Of a DNA stretch of 64,000 bases, positions 28,088 through 36,700 are shown in pieces. The translations under genes and the position numbers were made by a program. Origin of the DNA: Pseudomonadota bacterium (lineage in GTDB: Bacteria; Pseudomonadota; Gammaproteobacteria; Burkholderiales; Gallionellaceae); assembly GCA_021848465.1 (NCBI GenBank), contig JAJZUP010000003.1, positions 248,001 through 312,000 of the forward strand, read 5' to 3'. The notes under the pieces are model-generated. The model saw only the letters and a program-made list of their open reading frames with translations. It had not been told where the DNA came from and made no database searches. Position 1 is the stretch's first letter; every line of letters begins with the position of its first letter.

Positions 28088-28980
28088 TTCAGGCCTGCCA
28101 GCAAACGCGTGACCGTGTCGTCAAACAGCCCGTACAAATCCCCGGCCGCACCATCCCCGCCGACAGTGAACGGCAACACCACGGCCGGAATATGCACCCG
28201 CTCGGCAATCCACTCTGACGGCCTCCCGTCCTGGTAGGCGGCGCGCAACACCATCCTGGCCGGATGCTGCTTGAGCTGCTCCAGCACTTGCGACAGGTAG
28301 GACACACTCGGCTCCATGCCCGGCTTGGGCTCCAGCGCAGTCACCTCGACCAGGCCCAGCCAATCGCTAAGGTAGGGAAAGCCCTTATGCTGCACCACAA
28401 TCGCAACGCCTTTGAGCGGTGCGGCGCGCTCCTGCCACTTGGCAATCGCGGCACGCCATTGCTGGTTGAATGCCCCCAGCCGCTGGCGGTAATACCCGGC
28501 ATTGTCCGGGTCCAGCCGAATCAGGCGCTGCGCCAACTGCTCCGCAACCGGCAGGAAATTGCGCGGGTCGGTCTGGATATGCGGATTGCCCTGCGCATGC
28601 ACGTCGCCATCGGCCCGGTCCAGCCGAGTTGGCACCTCCAGCATGTGCACCGCCGGGGCAGCCTCAAAATAACCATCCGCACCGGGCTGGATCGCCGGAT
28701 TCCCGGATTCGCGCAACACCACCGGCAACCAGCCGATCTCCAGCTCCGCGCCGGTACACACCAGCAGATCGGCGCGCCGCGCCTTGGCAATCAGGCTGGG
28801 ACGGGCTTCGACACGATGCGGATCCTGCAGCCCGCCGGTGGCCGTATAGATATTGGCCTTGTCGCCCGCCAGTTGTTGCGTCAGCGCCGCCCACTCCGGT
28901 TCGCAGGCAAATACATTCAGCGCCGCATGCGCATTGCCGCATGCCAGCAGCAGCGCCATAAATTGCATGATTTTCTTCAT
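28084..28980 (-). CDS. Metal ABC transporter substrate-binding protein, ZnuA-like
   Basis: A 298-residue periplasmic protein with a signal peptide (MKKIMQFMALLLACGNAHA). It belongs to the cluster A-I (TroA/ZnuA) metal binders. Probable metal-ligand His residues are in LQDPHRVEARPS, GNPHIQTDPRN and VQHKGFPYLSDW. The long His/Asp-rich loop of classical ZnuA is reduced to DRADGDVHAQGN. Zinc is the most likely cargo, manganese the alternative. It is cotranslated with the permease. Confidence 0.88.
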   Translation of the reverse strand: MKKIMQFMALLLACGNAHAALNVFACEPEWAALTQQLAGDKANIYTATGGLQDPHRVEARPSLIAKARRADLLVCTGAELEIGWLPVVLRESGNPAIQPGADGYFEAAPAVHMLEVPTRLDRADGDVHAQGNPHIQTDPRNFLPVAEQLAQRLIRLDPDNAGYYRQRLGAFNQQWRAAIAKWQERAAPLKGVAIVVQHKGFPYLSDWLGLVEVTALEPKPGMEPSVSYLSQVLEQLKQHPARMVLRAAYQDGRPSEWIAERVHIPAVVLPFTVGGDGAAGDLYGLFDDTVTRLLAGLK

Positions 28981-28989
28981 ATCGTCCTC

Positions 28990-30201
28990 CTAGTAGCTAT
29001 GCGCGCCGTGTGCGCCCATGCTCATGATGTACTGGATGAATACCTGGTTGTCTTGCAGCCCCTGACGCGAATCGTCCTGCGCAAGTTGCAGACGGAAGCG
29101 GGAAAACTCGCTGGGGCTGTAATCCAGCATCCAGGTGGTGCGCGTCGGTGTATAGCCGTAATTGGCGATCACGTAAGCGGCATTCAGTGCACCGACCTCT
29201 GCACTGCCCGGATCCAGCCGGTCATAGCGTAAACCGGTGCGCCAGCGCGGCATGTATTGCCATACCGTTTGCAAATACCAGCCCGTCTTGGTAACCGCAT
29301 AGGTGTCGGTAATATTTTTTCCGGCGGTATCGTAAGTCAGGTTACCCGACTCGCGGCGCTGGAAATACTCTCCCTGCACCTTCCAGTAGCGCTCGCGAAT
29401 GTTGCCGTTGGGCGCATATTTCCAGACGAAGTCCAGCCCAGCAGTCTGGCTGCTGCCGGTAAAGCTGTCGCTCACGCCGCCGCTGGTATTCGGCAGATCC
29501 GGCACGCCGGTGCTGGTCGCCGCGATCCGCTGCGTCTGGTGCCAGGAAGCGCCGGCGCGCCAGCTCTGCTCGATGCCGATGTCGTCGCCGATATGCACAA
29601 ACAGCACATTCGCCCCGGAGCCGTTTTTCGCGGTGTCGGTACCGGGGAAATTGCGCCCCTTGCCGGTTTCCCCGCCCACTTCCAGGAACATGTCCGTCGG
29701 GGCCAGCCATTTAAGCTGCACCCCGTCTTCTCCCAACTGGTTATTCCACAGCACGGCATAAGCCAAAGGCTGGTCGACAAAGTCCCAGGCATGGGCATGC
29801 TGCTCATTCAGGTAACCGAGCCCGGAAAAAAACCGCCCGAACTTAAGGTTGACGCCATTCCCCAGCGCCGTGCTCTGGACAAAAGCATTCTCGACACTGA
29901 TCCCGCCCGCGGGGGCCAGCGCAAAGGTCGCCACCCCACGGTATTCGGGATCGACATTCGCAAAAATGCCCATTTCCGATTCGCCGATATTGAATCCCTG
30001 CTCATGGCCGGGGTTCTGATCCGTCGCAAATCCGGTGGCCGGAACAGCCGGATCGCGCTGCAGGTTGCCGTAGGTTCCACCCAGGATCAGCGAGAATGCC
30101 GGATTGAATGCGGCCTCCCCATCGGCCGCGTTGGCTGGCGCTGCGCCAACCGAGGATGCGGCCAGCAACACGAGGGCGGCCCGCTTAATATTGTTCGACA
30201 T
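28990..30201 (-). CDS. Outer membrane beta-barrel protein (porin-like), zinc-cassette member
   Basis: A 403-residue exported protein with a signal peptide ending in GAAPANA. The mature sequence alternates aromatic and polar residues in strands typical of 16-stranded outer membrane barrels, for example WRTGLRYDRLD, RTTWMLDYSPSEFSRFRLQL, and a C-terminal strand QVFIQYIMSMG. Loops carry a His-rich segment (NEQHAHAWDF) and the C-terminus reads MGAHGAHSY, suggestive of metal binding. It is 9 bp from the ZnuA-like gene, so it probably passes the metal across the outer membrane. The start is ATG 30201 with GGAG upstream. Confidence 0.8.
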   Translation of the reverse strand: MSNNIKRAALVLLAASSVGAAPANAADGEAAFNPAFSLILGGTYGNLQRDPAVPATGFATDQNPGHEQGFNIGESEMGIFANVDPEYRGVATFALAPAGGISVENAFVQSTALGNGVNLKFGRFFSGLGYLNEQHAHAWDFVDQPLAYAVLWNNQLGEDGVQLKWLAPTDMFLEVGGETGKGRNFPGTDTAKNGSGANVLFVHIGDDIGIEQSWRAGASWHQTQRIAATSTGVPDLPNTSGGVSDSFTGSSQTAGLDFVWKYAPNGNIRERYWKVQGEYFQRRESGNLTYDTAGKNITDTYAVTKTGWYLQTVWQYMPRWRTGLRYDRLDPGSAEVGALNAAYVIANYGYTPTRTTWMLDYSPSEFSRFRLQLAQDDSRQGLQDNQVFIQYIMSMGAHGAHSY

Positions 30202-30261
30202 GATGACTCCATAAAGAAATGACAATACCTTGCATGACACATGCAAGGCGCTTGGCAAAAC

Positions 30262-30567
30262 TCAGGCTGTCAGGGGCGGCCCTCGTGCGGAAAAAGCGAA
30301 GAGCGCCGCCGGGAAAACCGGGGCAATGAGGGATGCGGCAAAAATAACTTCCAGCTTGCCGGCGGCGAATACCACCGGGCTGCTGCCGAGGGCATTGCCA
30401 ACCTGCGCATATGCCGCGCAGAGGTCACACAGCTTTTCATGCGCGTGCGACTGATCCTGTTTGTGCTGCTCCAGCGTATGGGAAATTCCATGCACCAAGC
30501 CGCCCAGTTGGGTAAACAACAGGGCAATCATCAACAGTAAATAGGGATAGGCTTTCGCAGGCTTCAT
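30262..30567 (-). CDS. Small His/Cys membrane-associated protein (DUF2946-like)
   Basis: A 101-residue protein with an N-terminal hydrophobic segment (YPYLLLMIALLFTQLGGLVHG), a His/Cys stretch (HGISHTLEQHKQDQSHAHEK followed by LCDLC), and a second hydrophobic stretch. This pattern resembles DUF2946 proteins found in metal-uptake clusters. It lies just upstream of the barrel gene in the zinc-type cassette, so it is a candidate periplasmic metal-binding helper. The start at ATG 30567 is not certain; 30597 is an alternative. Confidence 0.6.
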   Translation of the reverse strand: MKPAKAYPYLLLMIALLFTQLGGLVHGISHTLEQHKQDQSHAHEKLCDLCAAYAQVGNALGSSPVVFAAGKLEVIFAASLIAPVFPAALFAFSARGPPLTA

Positions 30568-30670
30568 TTCGGGCGAAACTTTATCATGACCCCGCACGGA
30601 ATGTCGTTTGTCCGCCTGGAATTTTTTTCAGTCGATTGTTTTTAAATACATAAAAATTTTCCGCCGCCCC

Positions 30671-30697
30671 TAAAGTTTGCCAAAATCGTGCCGATAC
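30671..30697 (+). promoter_or_regulatory. Sigma-28 (FliA) promoter for the small gene and flaG
   Basis: TAAAGTTT (30671-30678), an 11-base spacer, and GCCGATAC (30690-30697) match the sigma-28 consensus TAAAGTTT-N11-GCCGATAA at all but the last base. It lies 57 bp before the first start codon and predicts expression as a late flagellar operon. Confidence 0.9.
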
Positions 30698-30754
30698 ATG
30701 CATTACCAAGCGCTGGAAACGGCGCCGAGAGATCAACGATAGAGAGGCCGCATC

Positions 30755-30946
30755 ATGGAAATCAACTCAGGTCATTCAAACGTGCAAATCGCCATTGCCG
30801 TCCAGCCTCAGGCTGCCGCACCCGAGAAGCGGGTGGAATACGACTTTGTTGATGAAACACCCGCACCGGCCACCGCGGTGAGCCAGGCGCCGTCGCTGAA
30901 CAGCAACGGCCAGGAAGTAGGCGGCATCATCAATACCTGGGCATGA
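30755..30946 (+). CDS. Small protein upstream of flaG
   Basis: A 63-residue product (MEINSGHSNVQIAIAVQPQA at the start, then VEYDFVDETPAPATAV and GGIINTWA at the end). No family is recognised. It starts at ATG 30755 behind AGAGAGG and is the first gene after a sigma-28 promoter, 31 bp before flaG. This strongly suggests a late flagellar, filament-associated or chaperone-like role; that is inference from context. It is polar, unstructured in the middle and has no signal peptide. Confidence 0.7.
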   Translation: MEINSGHSNVQIAIAVQPQAAAPEKRVEYDFVDETPAPATAVSQAPSLNSNGQEVGGIINTWA

Positions 30947-30977
30947 ACAAGGCCAGATACACCAGAAGGGTTGGATC

Positions 30978-31373
30978 ATGACCATTTCTTCAGTGACAAC
31001 ACGCACCCTGATGTTCTCGTCCAACGAGGGCACGCAAGGCTTCGCTCCCACCCCGGGCGCCATATCGGTCATGGCAAGCAAGGCCGTGACGCTTGTCCCG
31101 CCCGAAAACCCGGACACGCGCGCCAAAGCGCCGGATGCCGAGCAGATTGCCAAGGCCGTCGAGCAGGTAAACCATGCTTTTGCTGAGAAGAAGCAGAACT
31201 TGCTGGCATCAATCGAGCGGGATGAAACGACCGGGATCAGCGTCGTCAAAGTAACCGACAAGGACACCAAGGAGTTGGTAAGCCAGTTCCCCTCCAAGGA
31301 GGTTCTGGCCATTGCCGAAGCCATCCGCCAATATCAGGAAGACAAGGGATACCTCGTCAACGTCAATGCCTGA
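30978..31373 (+). CDS. flaG: Flagellar protein FlaG
   Basis: A 131-residue FlaG-family protein. After a variable N-terminal half, the conserved core is present: AVEQVNHAFAEKKQNLLASI, then TGISVVKVTDKDTKELVSQFP and SKEVLAIAEAIRQYQ. FlaG is associated with filament length and stability and usually sits beside flagellin and fliD. Here it is isolated from other flagellar genes but keeps a sigma-28 promoter through the upstream small gene. Confidence 0.85.
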   Translation: MTISSVTTRTLMFSSNEGTQGFAPTPGAISVMASKAVTLVPPENPDTRAKAPDAEQIAKAVEQVNHAFAEKKQNLLASIERDETTGISVVKVTDKDTKELVSQFPSKEVLAIAEAIRQYQEDKGYLVNVNA

Positions 31374-31393
31374 GCGCAGACTGCGCTGCCGGC

Positions 31394-32251
31394 CTATTCG
31401 CTCTGCAACTGGTCGTTGCTGGTAAACGACCAAGTACGGGTAATGCTGAGGACATCGGCCTCCTTGCGGATGTCCGGCGGAAATGCGGCATAAGGTGCCG
31501 CCAGCCGGACGATGCGCATAGCCGCCGCATCCAGGATGCGCTGCCCGGATGAGCGGTTGATCTCGACGCTCTCCAGAGTGCCATCCGCACGAATGGATAC
31601 CGTCAACAGCAGCTTGCCGTAAATTTTCTGCGTGCGTGCCTGCTGGGGATAGTTCAGGTTCCCGATCCGCTCGACCTTGCTGCGCCAGTCCTCCACATAT
31701 CGCGCATAGCGGTATTCCTGAGTACGCGCGCCGATGAACTTGCGCTTCGGCAGCTTCTCATACGTATCCATGTTCTTGCTGATTTGCGCCTCAAGCCGCG
31801 CAATCTCCAGCGAGCGCAGTTCGAGATCCTGCCCGTCCGCCTCCTGGTTTGGCGTCTGCTGGTCGTTCTTCTCCTCGGCAACGCTGTAATTGCTCTTCAG
31901 TTGCGTCAGCAGGTGGTGCGCCTCCTGCTCCAGTTGGCGTACCCTGCGCGCGGATTGCTCGGGAGAAAACTCCTCGCCGTCGTTCGAAGTGGGGAGTGGC
32001 GTGCTGCTATGGCGATCATCTACAGTGTTGCCGCCTCCATCCAGATTGTTTTGCGCCATCTTCTCGGCGTGTATCGGGCGAATGCGCGACTTGCTGTTTA
32101 CCAGCACCACTTCCAGCGGTTGTAATGGCTTGCCGGAAGTTTTGCCCAGGCCCGGGAAAACGAAACCGACGCCGAACATGACAAACGCATGCAAGACCAG
32201 CGAAAGTGCCAAAGCAAAAACCAAACCGTGTTTAAGCCACGCACGCATCAT
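31394..32251 (-). CDS. TonB-family energy transducer
   Basis: A 285-residue protein anchored by one N-terminal membrane helix (VFALALSLVLHAFVMFGVGF). It has a coiled, charged periplasmic middle (about 95-170) and a C-terminal TonB domain (about 190-285: RVGNLNYP-like RIGNLNYPQQAR, GKLLLTVSIRADG, SSGQRILDAAAMRIV, AAPYAAFPP). The middle lacks the Pro-rich spacer of classical TonB. No exbB/exbD is adjacent. It overlaps the RNB ribonuclease gene by 4 bp (ATGA). Confidence 0.85.
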   Translation of the reverse strand: MMRAWLKHGLVFALALSLVLHAFVMFGVGFVFPGLGKTSGKPLQPLEVVLVNSKSRIRPIHAEKMAQNNLDGGGNTVDDRHSSTPLPTSNDGEEFSPEQSARRVRQLEQEAHHLLTQLKSNYSVAEEKNDQQTPNQEADGQDLELRSLEIARLEAQISKNMDTYEKLPKRKFIGARTQEYRYARYVEDWRSKVERIGNLNYPQQARTQKIYGKLLLTVSIRADGTLESVEINRSSGQRILDAAAMRIVRLAAPYAAFPPDIRKEADVLSITRTWSFTSNDQLQSE

Positions 32252-34101
32252 ACGGTCTGCGCCTCCTGTATCGAGACAAAGCGGCAGTCAAGATTCAGGT
32301 CGATCAGGTCAGCCGACCCGATTTCCAGGGTAACCCGGGTATTCGGCAGCAGCTCCGGCATCGACGGAATGCGCTGGACCAGCGGGATGTTATCGAAGCG
32401 CACCAGGTTTTCACGCAACACCGTCGCTCCGCTATGCGCGACTTTCTCCTGTCCCAGCCAGCGCAGGCACCAGTAGCGTTCCATCTGGCGCTGGAAATCG
32501 TTATACAACGTGTATGCGACATCGAAGTCGCGCAAGATCGCGAACAGCGTGGCGTCGTTCCTTGCATACGCCGGTGTTTCGCCGCGCAGGACGCTGATGA
32601 TCTGGCGCTGGTTGACCATATCCACATAACGGCGCAACGGAGAACTCGACCACATGTATTGCGCCACCCCGAGCCCCTGGTGCGGAGCGGCGACCGTGCT
32701 CATTTTCACCTTGCCGTTGTTCTGGGTGCGGTAAATGCCGGCCACATCGTGATCCGCCAGCAGCTTGCCCCAGGTACTGTTGACCAGGATCATCAGCTCG
32801 GCCACGACCTTGTCGATGGGCGAGCCGCGCTTGCGCTGCGTGATCGTCACATGGTCGTTTTCCACATGGAAGTTGTAATCGACCTGCTGCACGCTGTTGT
32901 CGGCGGACTTGCCGCGCATGGCCTCCAGCTTGCAGGCAAAACGCCAGAGCAGCAACAACTCTTCGGCATAGGCGTAATCGTTCCTGGCGGCCGCGATGGT
33001 ATCCTCGTTGAACAAAGGCTCGAGCGTATCGTGGCGCAGATTTGCCGCGACATGCAGGCGCTCGAGGCGGCTTTCGCTGCCGAGTATTTCCAGGCTGTCG
33101 GCCGCCACTTCAAGATAAAGCGACAGTGCCGGACAAACCTGGTCGGCACTCAGGGTAAACGCCTGTACCACCGGTTCCGGCAGCATGGTGATCTTGTCCC
33201 CGGGCATATACACGGTGGAAAGCCGTTGTGCGGCGATCGCATCCACCGGCGCCCCGGGCTCCACCCCCAGCGCCGGCACTGCAATATGTATCCCGACACG
33301 CCAGTTGCCGTTGTCCAGCTTCTCCAGCGAGAATGCATCGTCGATTTCGGTGGTTGTCGCATCATCAATACTGAACGCATTGACCGCGCCCAATGGCAAC
33401 TCCGGGCAGGATACAGGCGCAATCTCGGGGAATCCCGTCCCCTTGGGAAAACTTTCGCACAGGAAGCGCTGCAAATGGAAGTCTTGCGTGGACGGCAACG
33501 CCCCGCAGCGCTGCAACAGGTGCGCGGGCGAAAGATGGGTGGCGGCACACGCGGCTTCCAGCGCCTTGACCTCGATCGTATTGCGGTCCGGCTTGTACAA
33601 AATCTGCTTGAGCTGCTCCGCAAATTCGGGCGGCAAGGTGAAGACGCACAACTGCTCGACATAGCGCGCCTGCTGTTCCGCCTGCAGGCGCTTCTTTTCG
33701 GCGCTGGCCAGCGCTGCTTTCAGGGCATCGGGAGGCGCCGCTTTGTAATGCCCTTTGCCCTTTTTGTAGAAATACATCGGTGCGCCGTGCAGGCGTATCA
33801 GGGTACCGGCCGCTTCCGCCGGGGAGGGAGCATGACCAAAGTATTCCAGCGCCAATGCGTCAAATGAAAACTCTTCGGGCGGACAGGTTTCCCACAGGAA
33901 GCCCACATCGATCTCGGCGGCAATGGCCTCGGCCTGCGCCAGGAATTCGCTCAGCCCGGGTTGGGAAAAGCGCAACATCACATTGGCGGATTTGATCTTG
34001 CTGCGTTTGCCGCTGGCACTTTCCACCTGCAACGACGTGGTGTTGTCTGCCAGCACGCTGCCAACCTTGAAGCCGCCATCTTCTTCGTAAAAAATATTCA
34101 T
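32248..34101 (-). CDS. RNB-domain exoribonuclease (RNase II/R family)
   Basis: A 617-residue 3'-5' exoribonuclease. The catalytic RNB block is visible from about residue 240: FSIDDATTTEIDDAFSLE holds the metal-binding Asp cluster. Later come AELMILVNSTWGKLL and SSPLRRYVDMVNQRQI with the conserved Arg and Tyr. N-terminal cold-shock-like domains are weak, and the C-terminal S1 domain is short. It resembles the betaproteobacterial RNB protein that is often linked to tonB and aroE. The start at ATG 34101 is supported by CCTGA-type spacing and family length. Confidence 0.88.
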   Translation of the reverse strand: MNIFYEEDGGFKVGSVLADNTTSLQVESASGKRSKIKSANVMLRFSQPGLSEFLAQAEAIAAEIDVGFLWETCPPEEFSFDALALEYFGHAPSPAEAAGTLIRLHGAPMYFYKKGKGHYKAAPPDALKAALASAEKKRLQAEQQARYVEQLCVFTLPPEFAEQLKQILYKPDRNTIEVKALEAACAATHLSPAHLLQRCGALPSTQDFHLQRFLCESFPKGTGFPEIAPVSCPELPLGAVNAFSIDDATTTEIDDAFSLEKLDNGNWRVGIHIAVPALGVEPGAPVDAIAAQRLSTVYMPGDKITMLPEPVVQAFTLSADQVCPALSLYLEVAADSLEILGSESRLERLHVAANLRHDTLEPLFNEDTIAAARNDYAYAEELLLLWRFACKLEAMRGKSADNSVQQVDYNFHVENDHVTITQRKRGSPIDKVVAELMILVNSTWGKLLADHDVAGIYRTQNNGKVKMSTVAAPHQGLGVAQYMWSSSPLRRYVDMVNQRQIISVLRGETPAYARNDATLFAILRDFDVAYTLYNDFQRQMERYWCLRWLGQEKVAHSGATVLRENLVRFDNIPLVQRIPSMPELLPNTRVTLEIGSADLIDLNLDCRFVSIQEAQTV

Positions 34102-34225
34102 CAGGAATCACTTCAGGAACCGACCGTGATTATACCCTACCAGTCAGCCAAGAACTTTAACCGCATCGCGCTGTCTTGTAGTAGCCTTATGCCACGTTTT
34201 GAATCATTACCCTCTGGAGAACACC

Positions 34226-34741
34226 ATGACATCATCGCTGAAGACTTTGCTTATCTCCGCTGCCATCGCAGCCGCTCCGGCAGCTTACGCCTGCCCCCCC
34301 ATGCATGAAGGGTCAAACGGCAGCACTTTTTTCGCGGAAATGGACAAGAACAAGGATGGCAGCATTTCCAGGCAGGAATTCGCGACCTTCCATGAAAAGC
34401 GTTTCGCGGAGCTGGATGCCAACAAGGACGGCAAGCTGAGCAAGGATGAACTGCAGCCCACCCCTTGCCCGCCGATGCACCAGCCTGACGGCATGCATGG
34501 TGGCGGCATGCACGGCGGCGACATGTATATCGGCAATCGTTTCGAGGCGGCCGACACCAATCATGATGGCGCCCTGACGCGCGAAGAAGCCAAGGACATG
34601 CCGATGCTGAGCCAGTATTTTGACCAGATCGACGCCAACAAGGACGGCAAGGTAAGCCAGGATGAACTGCACGCCTTCATGGAAGGCAATGGCACCATGC
34701 CCGGCAAGGGCGGCATGATGCGCGGCACGCCCAAGCAATAA
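34226..34741 (+). CDS. Periplasmic EF-hand calcium-binding protein
   Basis: A 171-residue exported protein (signal ending in APAAYA). It has four EF-hand loops of the form DxNxDGxxxxxE: DKNKDGSISRQE, DANKDGKLSKDE, DTNHDGALTREE and DANKDGKVSQDE. Between pairs 2 and 3 is a Met/His-rich segment (MHQPDGMHGGGMHGGDM), and the C-terminus is also Met/Gly-rich, so copper or silver binding in addition to calcium is plausible. The start at ATG 34226 follows GGAGA. Confidence 0.88.
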   Translation: MTSSLKTLLISAAIAAAPAAYACPPMHEGSNGSTFFAEMDKNKDGSISRQEFATFHEKRFAELDANKDGKLSKDELQPTPCPPMHQPDGMHGGGMHGGDMYIGNRFEAADTNHDGALTREEAKDMPMLSQYFDQIDANKDGKVSQDELHAFMEGNGTMPGKGGMMRGTPKQ

Positions 34742-34752
34742 CGCCTGTCCGC

Positions 34753-34792
34753 AAAAGCAAACGGGGCGGCTGCGGCCGCCCCGTTTGCTTTT
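34753..34792. terminator. Bidirectional terminator
   Basis: A long perfect stem with arms containing AGCAAACGGGGCGGC and its complement GCCGCCCCGTTTGCT around a TGCG loop is flanked by A on the left and T on the right. It separates the convergent EF-hand and cytochrome c genes. Confidence 0.93.
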
Positions 34793-34803
34793 ATCCAGCC
34801 TGG

Positions 34804-35121
34804 TTATTTCAGGGTCAGGATCCAGCTCACGATTGTCTTGATGTCGGCATCACTCACTGTGGCCGGAGCCTTGGGCATCGGCATGGAGCCGAACGATCCG
34901 CCGCCGCCGCTACGCACCTTGGCTTCCAGCTTGGCCTGGGCGGTCGCGTCGCCGCTGTATTTCGCGGCAATCGCTTTCAGCGATGGGCCGACGGTTTTGT
35001 TGTTCATGTTATGACAGGTGCTGCAATTGTTTTTCTTCAGCAGCGCCTCGCCGTCATCCGCCCACGCACTGCCAGAAAGCAGCAACACTGCCGACAAGCC
35101 AACCAGGTAACGCAGTTTCAT
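34804..35121 (-). CDS. Small class I cytochrome c (c-551/552 type)
   Basis: A 105-residue periplasmic electron carrier with a signal peptide ending in SGSAWA. Haem is attached at CSTCH; the sixth ligand Met is in the FGSMPMPK motif. Gly-rich RSGGGGSFG precedes it, as in c-551. The start at ATG 35121 has AAAGGAAC upstream; the longer in-frame start is unlikely. It is a distant paralogue of the cytochrome encoded at 48710-49063. Confidence 0.93.
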   Translation of the reverse strand: MKLRYLVGLSAVLLLSGSAWADDGEALLKKNNCSTCHNMNNKTVGPSLKAIAAKYSGDATAQAKLEAKVRSGGGGSFGSMPMPKAPATVSDADIKTIVSWILTLK

Positions 35122-35246
35122 GATAGTTCCTTTCGTGTGAATAAAGTTGCGACAGCTGGCCGGATTGTAGCTCACCCACCGCGCCAAAGTACACTCACGG
35201 CGCCGCATCATGGTCTATACTAGAAAAATGGAATGAGAGGATAGCA

Positions 35247-36596
35247 ATGTATCTCGAACATTTTGGCCTGAATGAGCCTCCCTTCAAGATCACCCCGGTA
35301 ACCGAGTTCTTTTTCGCGGGCGCCAGCCGCCAGGAAACGCTGGATGCCTTGATCCACGCCATCACCCGGGAAGAAGGAATCGTCAAGGTATGCGGGGAAG
35401 TCGGCAGCGGAAAAACCATGCTTTGCCGCATGCTGCTCAACCTGCTGCCCACCAATATCAAGACCATTTACCTGGCCAACCCCAGCCTGTCGCGCGAAGA
35501 ACTGCTGTATGCCATCGCGGAAGGGCTGGAACTGGATCCAGAGGGACAGCGCATCTCGACCCTGCTGCAAAACCTGCATAACCACCTGGTAGCCAAACAT
35601 AACAACGGCGAAAGCTGCGTCGTCCTGGTGGACGAAGCTCATGCCATGCCGACCGACACGCTTGAGGAATTGCGCCTGCTGTATAACCTGCAGATCGGCA
35701 AGCACAAGCTGGTGCAGATTGTCCTGTTTGGCCAGCCCGAGCTGAACGCCAAACTGGAGCAATCCAACATGCGCCAGTTGAAGGACCGCATCGTGCATCA
35801 CTTCAACATGCAGCCGCTGTCGAAAAAAAACCTGGGCGGTTACCTGATGTTCCGCATGCGCACAGCGGGATATCAAGGAGAGGACATGTTCAGCCCGGAG
35901 GCGATCGACCTGATCGATCGCACTGCGCACGGCCTGCTGCGCCGCGTCAACATCCTGGCCGATAAATCCCTGCTGGCCGCCTTTGTCGAGAATACCCATC
36001 GCATTGAAACCCGACATGTACAGGCAGCCATCCGGGATAGCGGCATGGTTCCGGATAAGCATGGCCTGTCACGGAAAACAATCTTCGCCGCAGCCGGCAG
36101 CGCACTGCTGGTGACTGCACTTGCCGGAACCGGCTTGTTGCTTGAACGCAACAAACCGGCTGCAAACCAGGCTGAGGAAACACCGCCACCCACGGCTGCT
36201 TCCGCACCACCAGCACCAGCGCCTGTGACACCGCCGGCCCCGATTGCGCCGCCCCCGAAAGTGGCCGCTACGCCCGCGCTGCCACCGCTGCTGAAAACCA
36301 GGCTGGCTGCAACCAGGACCTTGCTGACACGGGCCGACAAGGGCGCATTCTCCATCCAGTTGTACTACACGGACGATTCCAGCCCGGCACGCATGGAACG
36401 TTTCCTGAGCCGCGCAAAGGTGGCCGGCACACTGGAAGAGATTTACATTTTGCCGCTCAAGCTCGGCAACAAGGATGGTTACCGTGTCGTGTATGGAAAT
36501 TTCCCGGATGAATCGACCACGCGTGCCGCCATCCAGGAGTTACCGCAACGCTACCAGAACGCATTCGCGCTGCTACCCTATAAGCTGGAAAACTGA
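35247..36596 (+). CDS. ExeA-like AAA ATPase with C-terminal SPOR-like domain
   Basis: A 449-residue membrane ATPase. The N-terminal AAA_22 domain (MYLEHFGLNEPPFKITPV, Walker A CGEVGSGKT, Walker B VVLVDEAHAMP) matches ExeA/MshM of type II secretion and MSHA pili. One membrane helix follows (about residues 282-300), then a Pro/Ala-rich linker. A C-terminal domain (FSIQLYYTDDSSPARMERFL, GYRVVYGNF) resembles a SPOR peptidoglycan-binding domain. The family helps secretin or pilus assembly through the cell wall. No exeB or secretin gene is adjacent. Confidence 0.85.
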   Translation: MYLEHFGLNEPPFKITPVTEFFFAGASRQETLDALIHAITREEGIVKVCGEVGSGKTMLCRMLLNLLPTNIKTIYLANPSLSREELLYAIAEGLELDPEGQRISTLLQNLHNHLVAKHNNGESCVVLVDEAHAMPTDTLEELRLLYNLQIGKHKLVQIVLFGQPELNAKLEQSNMRQLKDRIVHHFNMQPLSKKNLGGYLMFRMRTAGYQGEDMFSPEAIDLIDRTAHGLLRRVNILADKSLLAAFVENTHRIETRHVQAAIRDSGMVPDKHGLSRKTIFAAAGSALLVTALAGTGLLLERNKPAANQAEETPPPTAASAPPAPAPVTPPAPIAPPPKVAATPALPPLLKTRLAATRTLLTRADKGAFSIQLYYTDDSSPARMERFLSRAKVAGTLEEIYILPLKLGNKDGYRVVYGNFPDESTTRAAIQELPQRYQNAFALLPYKLEN

Positions 36597-36700
36597 GATC
36601 ATTTCAAATCCCCTGCAAACCGGCGCAACGCCCGCCGTCCTGCAGGGGGACGCCAGCTTTCAAGTCATGAGCCAGCAGGTGGATGTACGGGCAAAGCAGC

